A stretch of 22,982 bases of DNA from JAJPJX01 sp964568355 (GTDB lineage: Bacteria > Acidobacteriota > Terriglobia > Bryobacterales > Bryobacteraceae): contig CAZMRK010000049.1 of NCBI GenBank assembly GCA_964568355.1, positions 1 to 22,982 on the forward strand, written 5' to 3'. Every line of letters begins with the position of its first letter. The first letter of the stretch is position 1. This document shows positions 6,715 through 13,821 of this stretch, piece by piece. The notes under the pieces are model-generated. The model was not told the DNA's origin. It searched no databases and was given only the letters and a program-made list of their open reading frames with translations. Made by a program: the position numbers and the translations under genes.

Positions 6715-8097
6715 ATGGAGACGCCCGTAACGGTTGTTATTCTCGCGGCTGGCCTGGGCACGAGGATGAAGTCCAAGAGAGCCAAGGTTCTGCATCAGGC
6801 CGGCGGCAAGACGCTGATCGAGCACGTGGTGCAGACAGCGCTGACGCTGGCCCCTTCGGAGCGGATCTTCGTAGTGATCGGCCATCAGGCGGAGCAGGTG
6901 CGGGCAGCGGTCCGGACGCCGGGGATCGGCTTCATTTACCAGGCTGAACAGAAAGGAACGGGGCACGCACTGCTGGCGGGACGCGAGGTTCTGGCGCCCC
7001 TGGGCGGGCTGCTGCTGGTGCTTTACGGCGACTGCCCGATGATTCCGGCAGCGCTGCTGCGCAACCTGATTGCAGCTCAGGACGGTTCCGATACGGCGGC
7101 CACGCTACTCACCGCGCGCCTGGAGGATCCCACCGGCTATGGACGGGTGCTGCGCGATGCGCGGGGCAACGTGGCGGGCATCGTGGAGCAGCGGGCGGCT
7201 ACGCCGGCGCAACTGGCGATTTGCGAAGCCAACATGGGGATTTACTGCTATCAGGCAGACCTGTTCTTCCGCCACATCGACGAGATGCGGCCCAACAATC
7301 CAGCCAAGGAATACTATCTCACGGACATGATCGAGATCCTGACCCGCGCCGGGCACGTGGTGGCAGGGATGCAGGTGGACGATCCGCGACCGGTGCTGGG
7401 GATCAACAATCGCGTCGAACTGGCGGAGGCGGACGGCATTTTCCGGCAACGGAAGGTGCAGGAACTGATGCTGGCGGGGGTCACGGTGGAGCGTCCGGAA
7501 ACGGTAGCAGTGGATCTGGATGTACGCATCGGGGCAGACAGCATTCTGGGACCGTTTACGCAGATCCTGGGCACAACGGTAATCGGGGAGGGATGCCGGG
7601 TCGGCGCATGCTCGATCATTGAAGATTCCGAACTGGGCGATGAAGTGGAGGTGGGGCCGTTCACGGTCATCGGCTCATCGCGCGTCGACAGCGGCGCGCA
7701 CATCGGCCCTTATGCGCGGCTGCGAGCGGATAACCATGTAGCGGCGGGAGCGCGGGTGGGCAACTTTGTGGAGCTGAAGAAAACCGTGCTGGGCGCAGGG
7801 TCGAAGGCTCCGCACTTGAGTTATTTAGGAGACTCGGTGATCGGCGAAGGAGTAAATATCGGAGCGGGTACCATTACGTGCAATTACGACGGGGTGAAGA
7901 AACACCCCACGCACATCGCCGACAAAGTATTTGTCGGGAGTAACAGCACGCTGGTGGCTCCGATCGAGTTAGGAGAAGGGTCGTTTATAGGCGCAGGGTC
8001 GGTAATTACCGAAGGCGTTCCTCCGGAAGCCCTGGCATTGGGGCGCTCTCGCCAAGTGACTAAGCCGGGCCGGGCGCCGAAGCGCCACAAAGCCTAG
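6715..8097 (+). CDS. glmU: Bifunctional GlmU (uridylyltransferase/acetyltransferase)
   Basis: A protein of 460 residues, the normal length. It makes UDP-GlcNAc: the C-terminal domain acetylates glucosamine-1-phosphate and the N-terminal domain transfers UMP, in the cytoplasm, for peptidoglycan and other envelope sugars. The N-terminus has LAAGLGTRMKSKRAKVLH, then YGDCPM and the NKEYYLTD-like NPAKEYYLTDM. The C-terminal left-handed beta-helix shows hexapeptide repeats and the acetyltransferase signature ELKKTVLGAGSKAPHLSYLG with its catalytic His, then GAGTITCNYDG. No Shine-Dalgarno lies close to the ATG. A TACAAT hexamer at 6700-6705 would put transcription within a few bases of the start, so a very short leader or leaderless mRNA is possible. 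The 57-bp gap to the divergent hydrolase must hold both promoters. Confidence 0.97.
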   Translation: METPVTVVILAAGLGTRMKSKRAKVLHQAGGKTLIEHVVQTALTLAPSERIFVVIGHQAEQVRAAVRTPGIGFIYQAEQKGTGHALLAGREVLAPLGGLLLVLYGDCPMIPAALLRNLIAAQDGSDTAATLLTARLEDPTGYGRVLRDARGNVAGIVEQRAATPAQLAICEANMGIYCYQADLFFRHIDEMRPNNPAKEYYLTDMIEILTRAGHVVAGMQVDDPRPVLGINNRVELAEADGIFRQRKVQELMLAGVTVERPETVAVDLDVRIGADSILGPFTQILGTTVIGEGCRVGACSIIEDSELGDEVEVGPFTVIGSSRVDSGAHIGPYARLRADNHVAAGARVGNFVELKKTVLGAGSKAPHLSYLGDSVIGEGVNIGAGTITCNYDGVKKHPTHIADKVFVGSNSTLVAPIELGEGSFIGAGSVITEGVPPEALALGRSRQVTKPGRAPKRHKA

Positions 8098-8121
8098 AGA
8101 GATGTTGACGAGAGCGCGCGA

Positions 8122-8433
8122 CTAACGATTGCCGACTGCCGCTACTCCCGCCGCTGCCTTACGGCTCAAGAAGCATTCCCGGCAATATACCGGCCTTCCC
8201 TGCGTGGGTTTAAACGGGACTGTCGTTTCCCGCCCACATTGCGAGCACATCGTCATGGTTTCCACCTTCTGGTAGCCGGAAGGAGAACTTCCCTGACGCT
8301 TCAGCTTGCAGGCTTTGCAACGCTTCGGCTCATTCTTGAAATTCTTGTCGCGGAAGAAGTGTTGTTCTCCCGCAGTAAAAACAAACTCAGCCCCGCACTC
8401 GGCGCACTTCAGAATTCGATCCTGGAACTCCAT
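8122..8433 (-). CDS. Double zinc-ribbon protein
   Basis: A protein of 103 residues with eight cysteines in four CxxC pairs: Cys10/13 with Cys39/42, and Cys63/66 with Cys84/87. The first half resembles the 'probable zinc-ribbon' family (ILKCAECGAEF...FFRDKNFKNEPKRCKACK) and the second the related CxxC type (TTVPFKPTQGRPVYC). These small proteins are common next to ribosomal or cold-shock genes, but their function is not established; nucleic-acid binding is a reasonable guess. The start ATG has a GGAG seven bases upstream. It lies downstream of rpsU on the same strand, with a terminator hairpin between them, so expression may depend on read-through. Confidence 0.85.
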   Translation of the reverse strand: MEFQDRILKCAECGAEFVFTAGEQHFFRDKNFKNEPKRCKACKLKRQGSSPSGYQKVETMTMCSQCGRETTVPFKPTQGRPVYCRECFLSRKAAAGVAAVGNR

Positions 8434-8496
8434 AGGCTAGCTCCGGGCCCCCCGTACCCCTATCCACCGTTTCCTGTGGTTGTGGTGATTTAGAAA

Positions 8497-8524
8497 GGGG
8501 GGACAGGCATCAGTCTGTCCCCCC
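8497..8524 (-). terminator. Intrinsic terminator after rpsU
   Basis: A perfect 10-bp stem (GGGGGGACAG with CTGTCCCCCC) closes an 8-base loop, six bases past the rpsU stop. On the minus strand it is followed by a short T-rich TTTCTA. The T run is weak, so attenuation rather than full termination before the zinc-ribbon gene is possible. Confidence 0.75.
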
Positions 8525-8530
8525 TCTTTG

Positions 8531-8728
8531 TTACTCCATTTCCCGGCGTGATTTCTTCCGGTTTCGCTTACGGGCCAGCGCCTGCTTGACCCGTTTCTTT
8601 TCTCCCGGCTTCAAGTAAAAGGAGTGCCGTTTGACCTCCTTAATGATGTCCTCTTGTTGGACCTTGCGCTTGAAGCGACGGAGGGCATTTTCGAGCGTCT
8701 CACCCTCCTGGAGTTTTACTTCTGCCAA
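8531..8728 (-). CDS. rpsU: 30S ribosomal protein S21
   Basis: A basic protein of 65 residues matching S21 over its length: AEVKLQEGETLENALRRF at the start, SFYLKPGEKKR in the middle and a lysine/arginine-rich tail. S21 is a small-subunit protein near the anti-Shine-Dalgarno region of 16S rRNA that assists initiation. I choose the TTG at 8728: it directly precedes AEVKL, where other S21 proteins start, and it has a near-perfect GGGAGGT (8738-8744) nine bases upstream. The GTG at 8752 would add eight residues and bury that ribosome-binding site inside the coding sequence. A good promoter lies upstream and a strong hairpin just downstream. Confidence 0.95.
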   Translation of the reverse strand: MAEVKLQEGETLENALRRFKRKVQQEDIIKEVKRHSFYLKPGEKKRVKQALARKRNRKKSRREME

Positions 8729-8787
8729 ATGAATGACACCTCCCAACTGCACCTAAATTTCCCTGCTCTCGCGAGGAAGGTACTGAT

Positions 8788-8815
8788 ATCATAGGTGGTT
8801 GACACAGAAAGTCAA
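8788..8815 (-). promoter_or_regulatory. Sigma70-like promoter for rpsU
   Basis: On the minus strand TTGACT (8810-8815) and TATGAT (8788-8793) are 16 bases apart, placing transcription start near 8781 and leaving a leader of about 50 bases before the TTG start. On the plus strand a TTGACA (8799-8804) overlaps the spacer; together they form TTGAC-N7-GTCAA. The plus-strand copy could serve glgC, but its best -10 (TAAAAT, 8819-8824) is only 14 bases away. Confidence 0.6.
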
Positions 8816-8893
8816 GAGTAAAATTGCGGACCTAACTCCACCAACCCGGCCAATGGTTCTTAATCTACTTTAATTTCAGGAATTTACAGCCAA

Positions 8894-10111
8894 ATGGAAA
8901 ATGTTTTAGCAATTCTACTGGCGGGGGGCGCGGGGGAGCGCCTGTACCCTCTCACGAAGGACACGGCAAAACCTGCCGTTCCCTTCGGAGGAGCCTACCG
9001 GATCATCGACTTCACGCTTTCCAACTGCATCAATTCCGACATTCGCCGTATCCTCATCCTAACACAGTACAAGTCGCTCGAATTGACCCGGCATATTCGT
9101 GACGGATGGAACATTCTGTCGCCGGAACTGGGGGAATATATCGAAGTCCTGCCGCCGATGAAGCGCATCGGTGACGATTGGTACCAGGGTACCGCCGACG
9201 CGGTGTTCCAGAACTATCACAGCATCGTGCTGGAAAACCCGGAGTACACGCTGATCCTGTCCGGCGATCACATTTACAAGATGAATTACCACGACATGAT
9301 GGAATGGCATCGCCGGCACGACGCGGAGATCACCATCGCCACCATTCAGGTGGCGCCGGAAGAGTCGCCGCGGTTCGGGATCACGGAGATCGACAGCGAC
9401 CATCGCATCGTGGGATTTGACGAAAAACCTCGTCCGGAAGACGCGGTTCGTTCGGTGTTCAACCCATCCATGGTGAGCGCTTCGATGGGCGTCTATCTGT
9501 TCAACACGGCCACCATGCTGGAAGCTCTGCACGAGGACGCGCAGGATCCGGGGTCCTCACACGATTTTGGCAAAAACGTGCTTCCGCGCGCGCTGACCAA
9601 GCACCGGACGGTAGCCTACGACTTCCGGGACCTTAACGACAAGAAGGCCCTTTACTGGCGTGATGTGGGTACGCTCGATGCTTACTACGACGCCAACATG
9701 GACCTGGTGGACATCACGCCGGAGTTCAACCTGTACGACCATCGCTGGCCGATCCGCACGCATATGGTGCAGCAGCCGCCGGCGAAATTCGTATTTGCGC
9801 AAGAGGGGCGGCGCATGGGGGTAGCCATCGACTCGATTGTCTGTGCCGGCTCGATTGTCTCCGGGGGCCGGGTGCTGCGCAGCGTGCTTTCCCCGGGAGT
9901 CCGTGTAAACAGCTATTGTGAAATAGAGTATTCCATTCTTATGCCGGGCGTGCAGATCGGCCGTTACAGCCGAATTCGCCGCGCCATTATAGATACCGGG
10001 GTCCGGATTCCCGAATCGAGTGTGATCGGCTACGATCCGGAAGAGGATCGGGCCAGGGGATATACGGTCACCGACGCTGGGGTCGTGGTGGTGCATTCGG
10101 GCGCCGCATAG
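8894..10111 (+). CDS. glgC: Glucose-1-phosphate adenylyltransferase
   Basis: A protein of 405 residues, usual for bacterial GlgC. It converts ATP and glucose-1-phosphate to ADP-glucose, the committed step of glycogen synthesis in the cytoplasm. Visible motifs are LLAGGAGERLYPLTKDTAKPAVPFG (written here in two parts: residues 8-19 and on), YRIIDFTLSNCINS, WYQGTADAV, LSGDHIYKM, GFDEKP and YWRDVGTLDAYY. The C-terminal part carries the beta-helix typical of the family. Enzymes of this class are usually allosteric, but effector residues cannot be read here. The ribosome-binding site is weak (AGGAA about 15 bases upstream). It is followed after 42 bp by eno on the same strand, so storage and lower glycolysis may be co-expressed. 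Confidence 0.96.
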   Translation: MENVLAILLAGGAGERLYPLTKDTAKPAVPFGGAYRIIDFTLSNCINSDIRRILILTQYKSLELTRHIRDGWNILSPELGEYIEVLPPMKRIGDDWYQGTADAVFQNYHSIVLENPEYTLILSGDHIYKMNYHDMMEWHRRHDAEITIATIQVAPEESPRFGITEIDSDHRIVGFDEKPRPEDAVRSVFNPSMVSASMGVYLFNTATMLEALHEDAQDPGSSHDFGKNVLPRALTKHRTVAYDFRDLNDKKALYWRDVGTLDAYYDANMDLVDITPEFNLYDHRWPIRTHMVQQPPAKFVFAQEGRRMGVAIDSIVCAGSIVSGGRVLRSVLSPGVRVNSYCEIEYSILMPGVQIGRYSRIRRAIIDTGVRIPESSVIGYDPEEDRARGYTVTDAGVVVVHSGAA

Positions 10112-10153
10112 GCCGGAGCGGAAACGAAAGGATTACCAGGAGCTGATACCGAC

Positions 10154-11437
10154 GTGACGACAATCGCAAAAGTAACCGGACGGGAGATTCTCGATTCGCG
10201 GGGGAATCCCACTGTAGAAGCGGATGTTTACCTCGCAGACGGAAGTTTTGGCAAGGCGGCCGTGCCATCCGGCGCCTCCACCGGGGAGCAGGAAGCAGTC
10301 GAACTGCGCGACGGAGACAAGTCGCGCTACCTGGGAAAGGGGACGCAGAAGGCAGTCTCCCATATCAACGGCGAGATCGCCAAGGCGATTACCGGAAAGA
10401 ACGCGATCAATCAGGCGGAGATCGACCTGGCGATGATCGAACTGGACGGCACCAGCAACAAGGGGCGCCTGGGCGCCAACGCCATGCTGGCGGTTTCACT
10501 GGCCACGGCGCGGGCTATGGCGGTATCGCAGAAGACTCCGCTGTTTCGCTACCTCGGCGGCGCCGGGGCGCGGGTGCTGCCCGTACCGATGATGAACATC
10601 CTCAACGGCGGCGCGCACGCGGACAACTCCGTGGATGTGCAGGAGTTCATGATCGCCCCGTTCGGCGCGCCGAAGTTCTCCGAGGCCCTGCGGATGGGCG
10701 TGGAGATTTTCCACACGCTAAAGAAAGTGTTGGGCAAGCGCGGCTATTCGACCGCGGTTGGGGATGAGGGCGGGTTCGCTCCCAATCTGAAGTCCAACGA
10801 CGAAGCCCTGGAACTCGTGCATGAAGCCATTGCCCAGGCTGGTTATAAGCCTGGCGAGCAGGTAGGCATCTGCCTGGATCCGGCATCGAGCGAGTTTTAC
10901 ATCGACGGCAAGTACGTTTTCAAGAAATCCGATAAGAGCCAGCGCAGCTCCGAACAGATGATCGAGTTCTGGGCCAACTGGGTGCGACAATATCCGGCGA
11001 TTCTCTCGATTGAAGACGGCATGTCGGAAGAAGACTGGCCGGGCTGGAAGGCGCTGACCGAGCGGCTGGGGAAAAAGATCCAGTTGGTGGGTGACGATGT
11101 GTTCGTGACCAACCCGGCCATTTTCAAGCGCGGGATCGCCGAGGGCATCGCGAACTCGATCCTGATCAAAGTAAACCAGATCGGGACGCTAACCGAGACC
11201 CTGGAGGCGATGCAGATCGCCGCCGATGCCGGCTACACGGCGGTGGTATCGCATCGGTCGGGCGAGACAGAAGATCCGTTCATTGCCGACCTGGTGGTGG
11301 CAACCAACGCCGGACAGATCAAGACGGGATCGGCCAGCCGCACCGACCGTATCGCCAAGTACAACCAGTTGCTGCGCATCGAAGAGCAACTCGGCAGCGC
11401 AGCGCAGTTCGCGGGTAGAAAGGCCTTCCACCAGTAA
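10154..11437 (+). CDS. eno: Enolase
   Basis: A protein of 427 residues, the normal enolase length. It interconverts 2-phosphoglycerate and phosphoenolpyruvate in the cytoplasm. Family motifs are all intact: ILDSRGNPTVE, PSGASTGEQEA, GDEGGFAPNL, SIEDGMSEEDW, LIKVNQIGTLTETLEA and SHRSGETED near the end, which together hold the magnesium ligands and catalytic Lys/Glu residues. The start is GTG at 10154, with AGGAG (10138-10142) eleven bases upstream; it gives TTIAKVTGREILDSRG, the expected N-terminus. The TAA shares its last A with the ATG of gpmI, indicating translational coupling of these two consecutive glycolytic steps. Confidence 0.98.
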   Translation: MTTIAKVTGREILDSRGNPTVEADVYLADGSFGKAAVPSGASTGEQEAVELRDGDKSRYLGKGTQKAVSHINGEIAKAITGKNAINQAEIDLAMIELDGTSNKGRLGANAMLAVSLATARAMAVSQKTPLFRYLGGAGARVLPVPMMNILNGGAHADNSVDVQEFMIAPFGAPKFSEALRMGVEIFHTLKKVLGKRGYSTAVGDEGGFAPNLKSNDEALELVHEAIAQAGYKPGEQVGICLDPASSEFYIDGKYVFKKSDKSQRSSEQMIEFWANWVRQYPAILSIEDGMSEEDWPGWKALTERLGKKIQLVGDDVFVTNPAIFKRGIAEGIANSILIKVNQIGTLTETLEAMQIAADAGYTAVVSHRSGETEDPFIADLVVATNAGQIKTGSASRTDRIAKYNQLLRIEEQLGSAAQFAGRKAFHQ

Positions 11438-12969
11438 TGGCGCGCCCAAAACCTCTGATCCTGACGATTCTCGACGGCTGGGGTTTTTCCCCGGCCGTCG
11501 AAGGCAATGCTATCGCCGCGGCGCGCAAACCAACCTATGACAAGCTGCTGCGGGAGTATCCCAACACGCTGATCCACACCTCGGGTCCCTTCGTGGGCTT
11601 GCCGGAGGGGCAGATGGGGAATAGCGAGGTGGGGCATTTGAATATCGGCGCCGGGCGGATCATCCACATGGACATCACACGGATCGACCTGATGATCCAG
11701 GATGGTCAGTTTTTCCGCGATCCGGTACTGCTGGAAAGCATGCGCTATGCCCGCACTCACCGCCTGCATCTGATGGGTCTGTGCAGCCAGGGAGGCGTGC
11801 ACTCACAGCTTACGCATCTCTACGCTCTGCTCAAGCTGGCCCGGCAGGAGGGTGTGACCGACGTCTGTATCCACTGCCTGATGGACGGCCGCGACACGCC
11901 GCCGGAGAGTGGCGCAGACTACATCGGAGAGATCCAGAAGCAGATTCGCAGCATCGGTGTGGGGCGTATCGCCACCGTGGTGGGCCGCTACTATGCCATG
12001 GATCGCGACAAACGCTGGGAGCGCGTCGAGCGGGCTTTCGGCGCCATGGTACTGGGCAACGGCATCAAGGCAACCGATCCGGTAGCAGCGATCAAGCGGT
12101 CGTACGAGAAGGGTGTCACCGATGAATTCATCGAGCCGGTGACCATCGTGGATGAGCACGAGCAGCCGGTCGGACTGATTCGCGATGAAGACGCGGTGAT
12201 CTTTTTCAATTTCCGCGCGGACCGCGCCCGGGAGATCACCATGGCGCTGACCGACGACAAGCTGGAGCGTCCTTCACGATCACTGGCGCCCAAGAACCTG
12301 CACTACACGACCATGACCCAGTACGATAAGCAGTTCCGCCTTCCTTTCGTACTGCCGCCCGAGCATCCGGACAATATCCTGGCTAACGTGTTCACGAAGC
12401 TCAACTGGAAAAACCTGCGTGTAGCCGAGACGGAAAAATACGCGCACGTCACCTACTTCTTCAACGGCGGAAACGAGAAGCCATATCCGGGCGAAGAGCG
12501 TGAACTAGTGCCCTCCCCCAAGGTGGCAACCTATGACCTGAAGCCGGAAATGAGCGCCGAGGGCGTCGCAGACGTCGTGGTGAAGGCAGTGGATCACGGG
12601 CGGTTCGACGTGATTGTGATGAATTTCGCGAACGCCGACATGGTAGGGCACTCCGGCAAGATGGAGCCGACCACGCGCGCTATCGAGGCGGTGGACGCCT
12701 GTCTGAGCCGCGTCTACCAGGCGATCAAACAGAAGGGCGGCGCCTGGCTCATCACGGCCGATCACGGCAACGCCGAAACCATGATCGATCCGGTGACAGG
12801 AGGACCGCACACCTATCACACCACCAACCCGGTACCGCTGATTCTGGTGTCGGATTCCGGCCGCCAATTGCGCCAGGGGGGCGCGTTACAGGACATCGCA
12901 CCGACGGTCCTGGGAGTGCTGGGTGTCGAACAACCGAAAGAGATGAAGGGCCGGGATCTGCGGATCTAG
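11437..12969 (+). CDS. gpmI: 2,3-BPG-independent phosphoglycerate mutase
   Basis: A protein of 510 residues, matching the cofactor-independent mutase (alkaline-phosphatase superfamily). It interconverts 3- and 2-phosphoglycerate through a phosphoserine. Asp13 in ILDGWGF and Ser63 in GNSEVGHLN are the expected first metal ligand and nucleophile. HCLMDGRDTPP, NFRADRARE, NFANADMVGH and TADHGNAE follow in the normal order and supply manganese ligands. The start overlaps the eno stop by one base (TAATG), so the two are made together. It is the last gene of the glgC-eno-gpmI run; a hairpin follows about 35 bases after the stop. Confidence 0.98.
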   Translation: MARPKPLILTILDGWGFSPAVEGNAIAAARKPTYDKLLREYPNTLIHTSGPFVGLPEGQMGNSEVGHLNIGAGRIIHMDITRIDLMIQDGQFFRDPVLLESMRYARTHRLHLMGLCSQGGVHSQLTHLYALLKLARQEGVTDVCIHCLMDGRDTPPESGADYIGEIQKQIRSIGVGRIATVVGRYYAMDRDKRWERVERAFGAMVLGNGIKATDPVAAIKRSYEKGVTDEFIEPVTIVDEHEQPVGLIRDEDAVIFFNFRADRAREITMALTDDKLERPSRSLAPKNLHYTTMTQYDKQFRLPFVLPPEHPDNILANVFTKLNWKNLRVAETEKYAHVTYFFNGGNEKPYPGEERELVPSPKVATYDLKPEMSAEGVADVVVKAVDHGRFDVIVMNFANADMVGHSGKMEPTTRAIEAVDACLSRVYQAIKQKGGAWLITADHGNAETMIDPVTGGPHTYHTTNPVPLILVSDSGRQLRQGGALQDIAPTVLGVLGVEQPKEMKGRDLRI

Positions 12970-13004
12970 CCTACGCTACGCACAATTGCTATGGCAAAGT
13001 GGAG

Positions 13005-13033
13005 CCGGCTTGGAGTACTCGCATCCAAGCCGG
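13005..13033 (+). terminator. Hairpin after gpmI, probable terminator
   Basis: A perfect 10-bp stem (CCGGCTTGGA / TCCAAGCCGG) with a 9-base loop lies 35 bases after the gpmI stop. No T run follows directly; TTTAAGTTTTTC begins about 13 bases later. It may end the operon or only protect the 3' end. The rest of 12970-13212 holds a second small hairpin (GGTGGCA-ACC-TGCCACC, 13100-13116), the palindrome TCCGATCGGA (13081-13090) and no convincing gene. Confidence 0.5.
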
Positions 13034-13212
13034 TGCCTGGCGAGTTTAAGTTTTTCAGGACCTTATTACCTTTCAGGAATTCCGATCGGAGCTCTCTGCG
13101 GTGGCAACCTGCCACCCCCGCTCGCGCGGGGCGCACTCTCACCCGATTGCTTCACAGAGCCCGTGGGATGAGTTCAACCGCCAAATTCCGTTGACCCGTT
13201 ACGTCCGGGCGC

Positions 13213-13551
13213 CTAAGCTTCCAGGTACCCCGATCCCCACATTGCCAGTTCTGTCCGATTACGAATCCCCAACTTCCTGAATAACGCGTGCATATATTGT
13301 TTGGCGGTCCCCGGTGTCAGTTGCAACTCGGCAGCAATCTCTTTATTTGTCTTGGCTTGCTGTACCAGTAGCACCAATTGCGCTTCACGGGGGGAGAGTC
13401 GTGGGCGATAACGTAACTGCTCACCGCCCAAGCTTTTCGCACAGTCCGCGCACAGGTATTCTTTACCCGAGGGTGTAAAAATTAGCCCACAACGAGAGCA
13501 AGCCCTGCTCGCGGGTGTCACCGAGGCAGTCGCAAAATTCGACTTGATCAT
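13213..13551 (-). CDS. Small zinc-finger/LuxR-type HTH regulator
   Basis: A protein of 112 residues. Residues 18-37 form a CxxC...CxxC knuckle (Cys18, 21, 34, 37) that could bind zinc. Residues about 52-108 are a LuxR/GerE helix-turn-helix: LSPREAQLVLLV, then TNKEIAAELQLTPGTAKQYMHALFRKLGIRNRTEL. There is no receiver or ligand-binding domain, so this is a minimal regulator. The ATG at 13551 has no well-spaced ribosome-binding site; AAGGAG is 16 or so bases away, which leaves the exact start uncertain. It is divergent from the Tat-exported oxidoreductase operon across a 270-bp, more AT-rich gap that contains a palindrome, so regulation of that operon is a reasonable hypothesis. Confidence 0.82.
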   Translation of the reverse strand: MIKSNFATASVTPASRACSRCGLIFTPSGKEYLCADCAKSLGGEQLRYRPRLSPREAQLVLLVQQAKTNKEIAAELQLTPGTAKQYMHALFRKLGIRNRTELAMWGSGYLEA

Positions 13552-13769
13552 CTGTTTGTAAAGTACTCTCCTTCCTGAATTTTTTTCTCAAGCCAGAGCA
13601 CACCCTGGCGGGATGGTACTCCGCCGCGACACCGTACACTCGTACCGGGTTTAACTCTGGGCTGTACTTCCATGCACATTCCGTGCCATCCGCAAGTGTC
13701 TCATTTTCCATCGCGTATACATCGAGCATGTAAAAACTTCCGGGTGGTGCTTCGCTACTCATAAAAGAC

Positions 13770-13783
13770 CCACATACATGTGG
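13770..13783. promoter_or_regulatory. Palindromic candidate operator
   Basis: CCACAT-AC-ATGTGG is a perfect inverted repeat with 6-bp arms and a 2-base centre, directly against the extended -10 of the oxidoreductase promoter. A dimeric regulator bound here would block or contact RNA polymerase. The divergent LuxR-type protein is the obvious candidate, without direct evidence. Confidence 0.4.
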
Positions 13784-13792
13784 TGTTATAAT
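13784..13792 (+). promoter_or_regulatory. Extended -10 promoter of the oxidoreductase operon
   Basis: TGTTATAAT is a perfect extended -10 element. No -35 hexamer is visible at the right distance, which is tolerated with an extended -10 or suggests activator dependence. Transcription would start near 13799, leaving a leader of about 23 bases. Confidence 0.55.
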
Positions 13793-13803
13793 GATTTGCG
13801 TTT

Positions 13804-13819
13804 CGGAGTACAATCTCCG
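13804..13819 (+). promoter_or_regulatory. Leader hairpin covering the ribosome-binding site
   Basis: CGGAG-TACAAT-CTCCG forms a 5-bp stem with a 6-base loop, ending two bases before the ATG at 13822. The only Shine-Dalgarno-like GGAG (13805-13808) is inside the stem. The TACAAT loop could alternatively be a -10 hexamer giving a leaderless transcript. Confidence 0.4.
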
Positions 13820-13821
13820 CT

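Noticed and set aside
13053..13078. Two direct TTTCAGGA repeats 18 bases apart
   Set aside because: Too short and too few to distinguish from chance.
12986..13194. Two short plus-strand frames after gpmI (61 and 67 codons)
   Set aside because: They read through the terminator hairpin, lack ribosome-binding sites and give arginine-rich, non-family sequence.
13463..13813. A 116-codon minus-strand frame overlapping the LuxR-type gene and its upstream gap
   Set aside because: No recognisable domain; it overlaps the better-supported regulator in another frame and covers the promoter and palindrome region.
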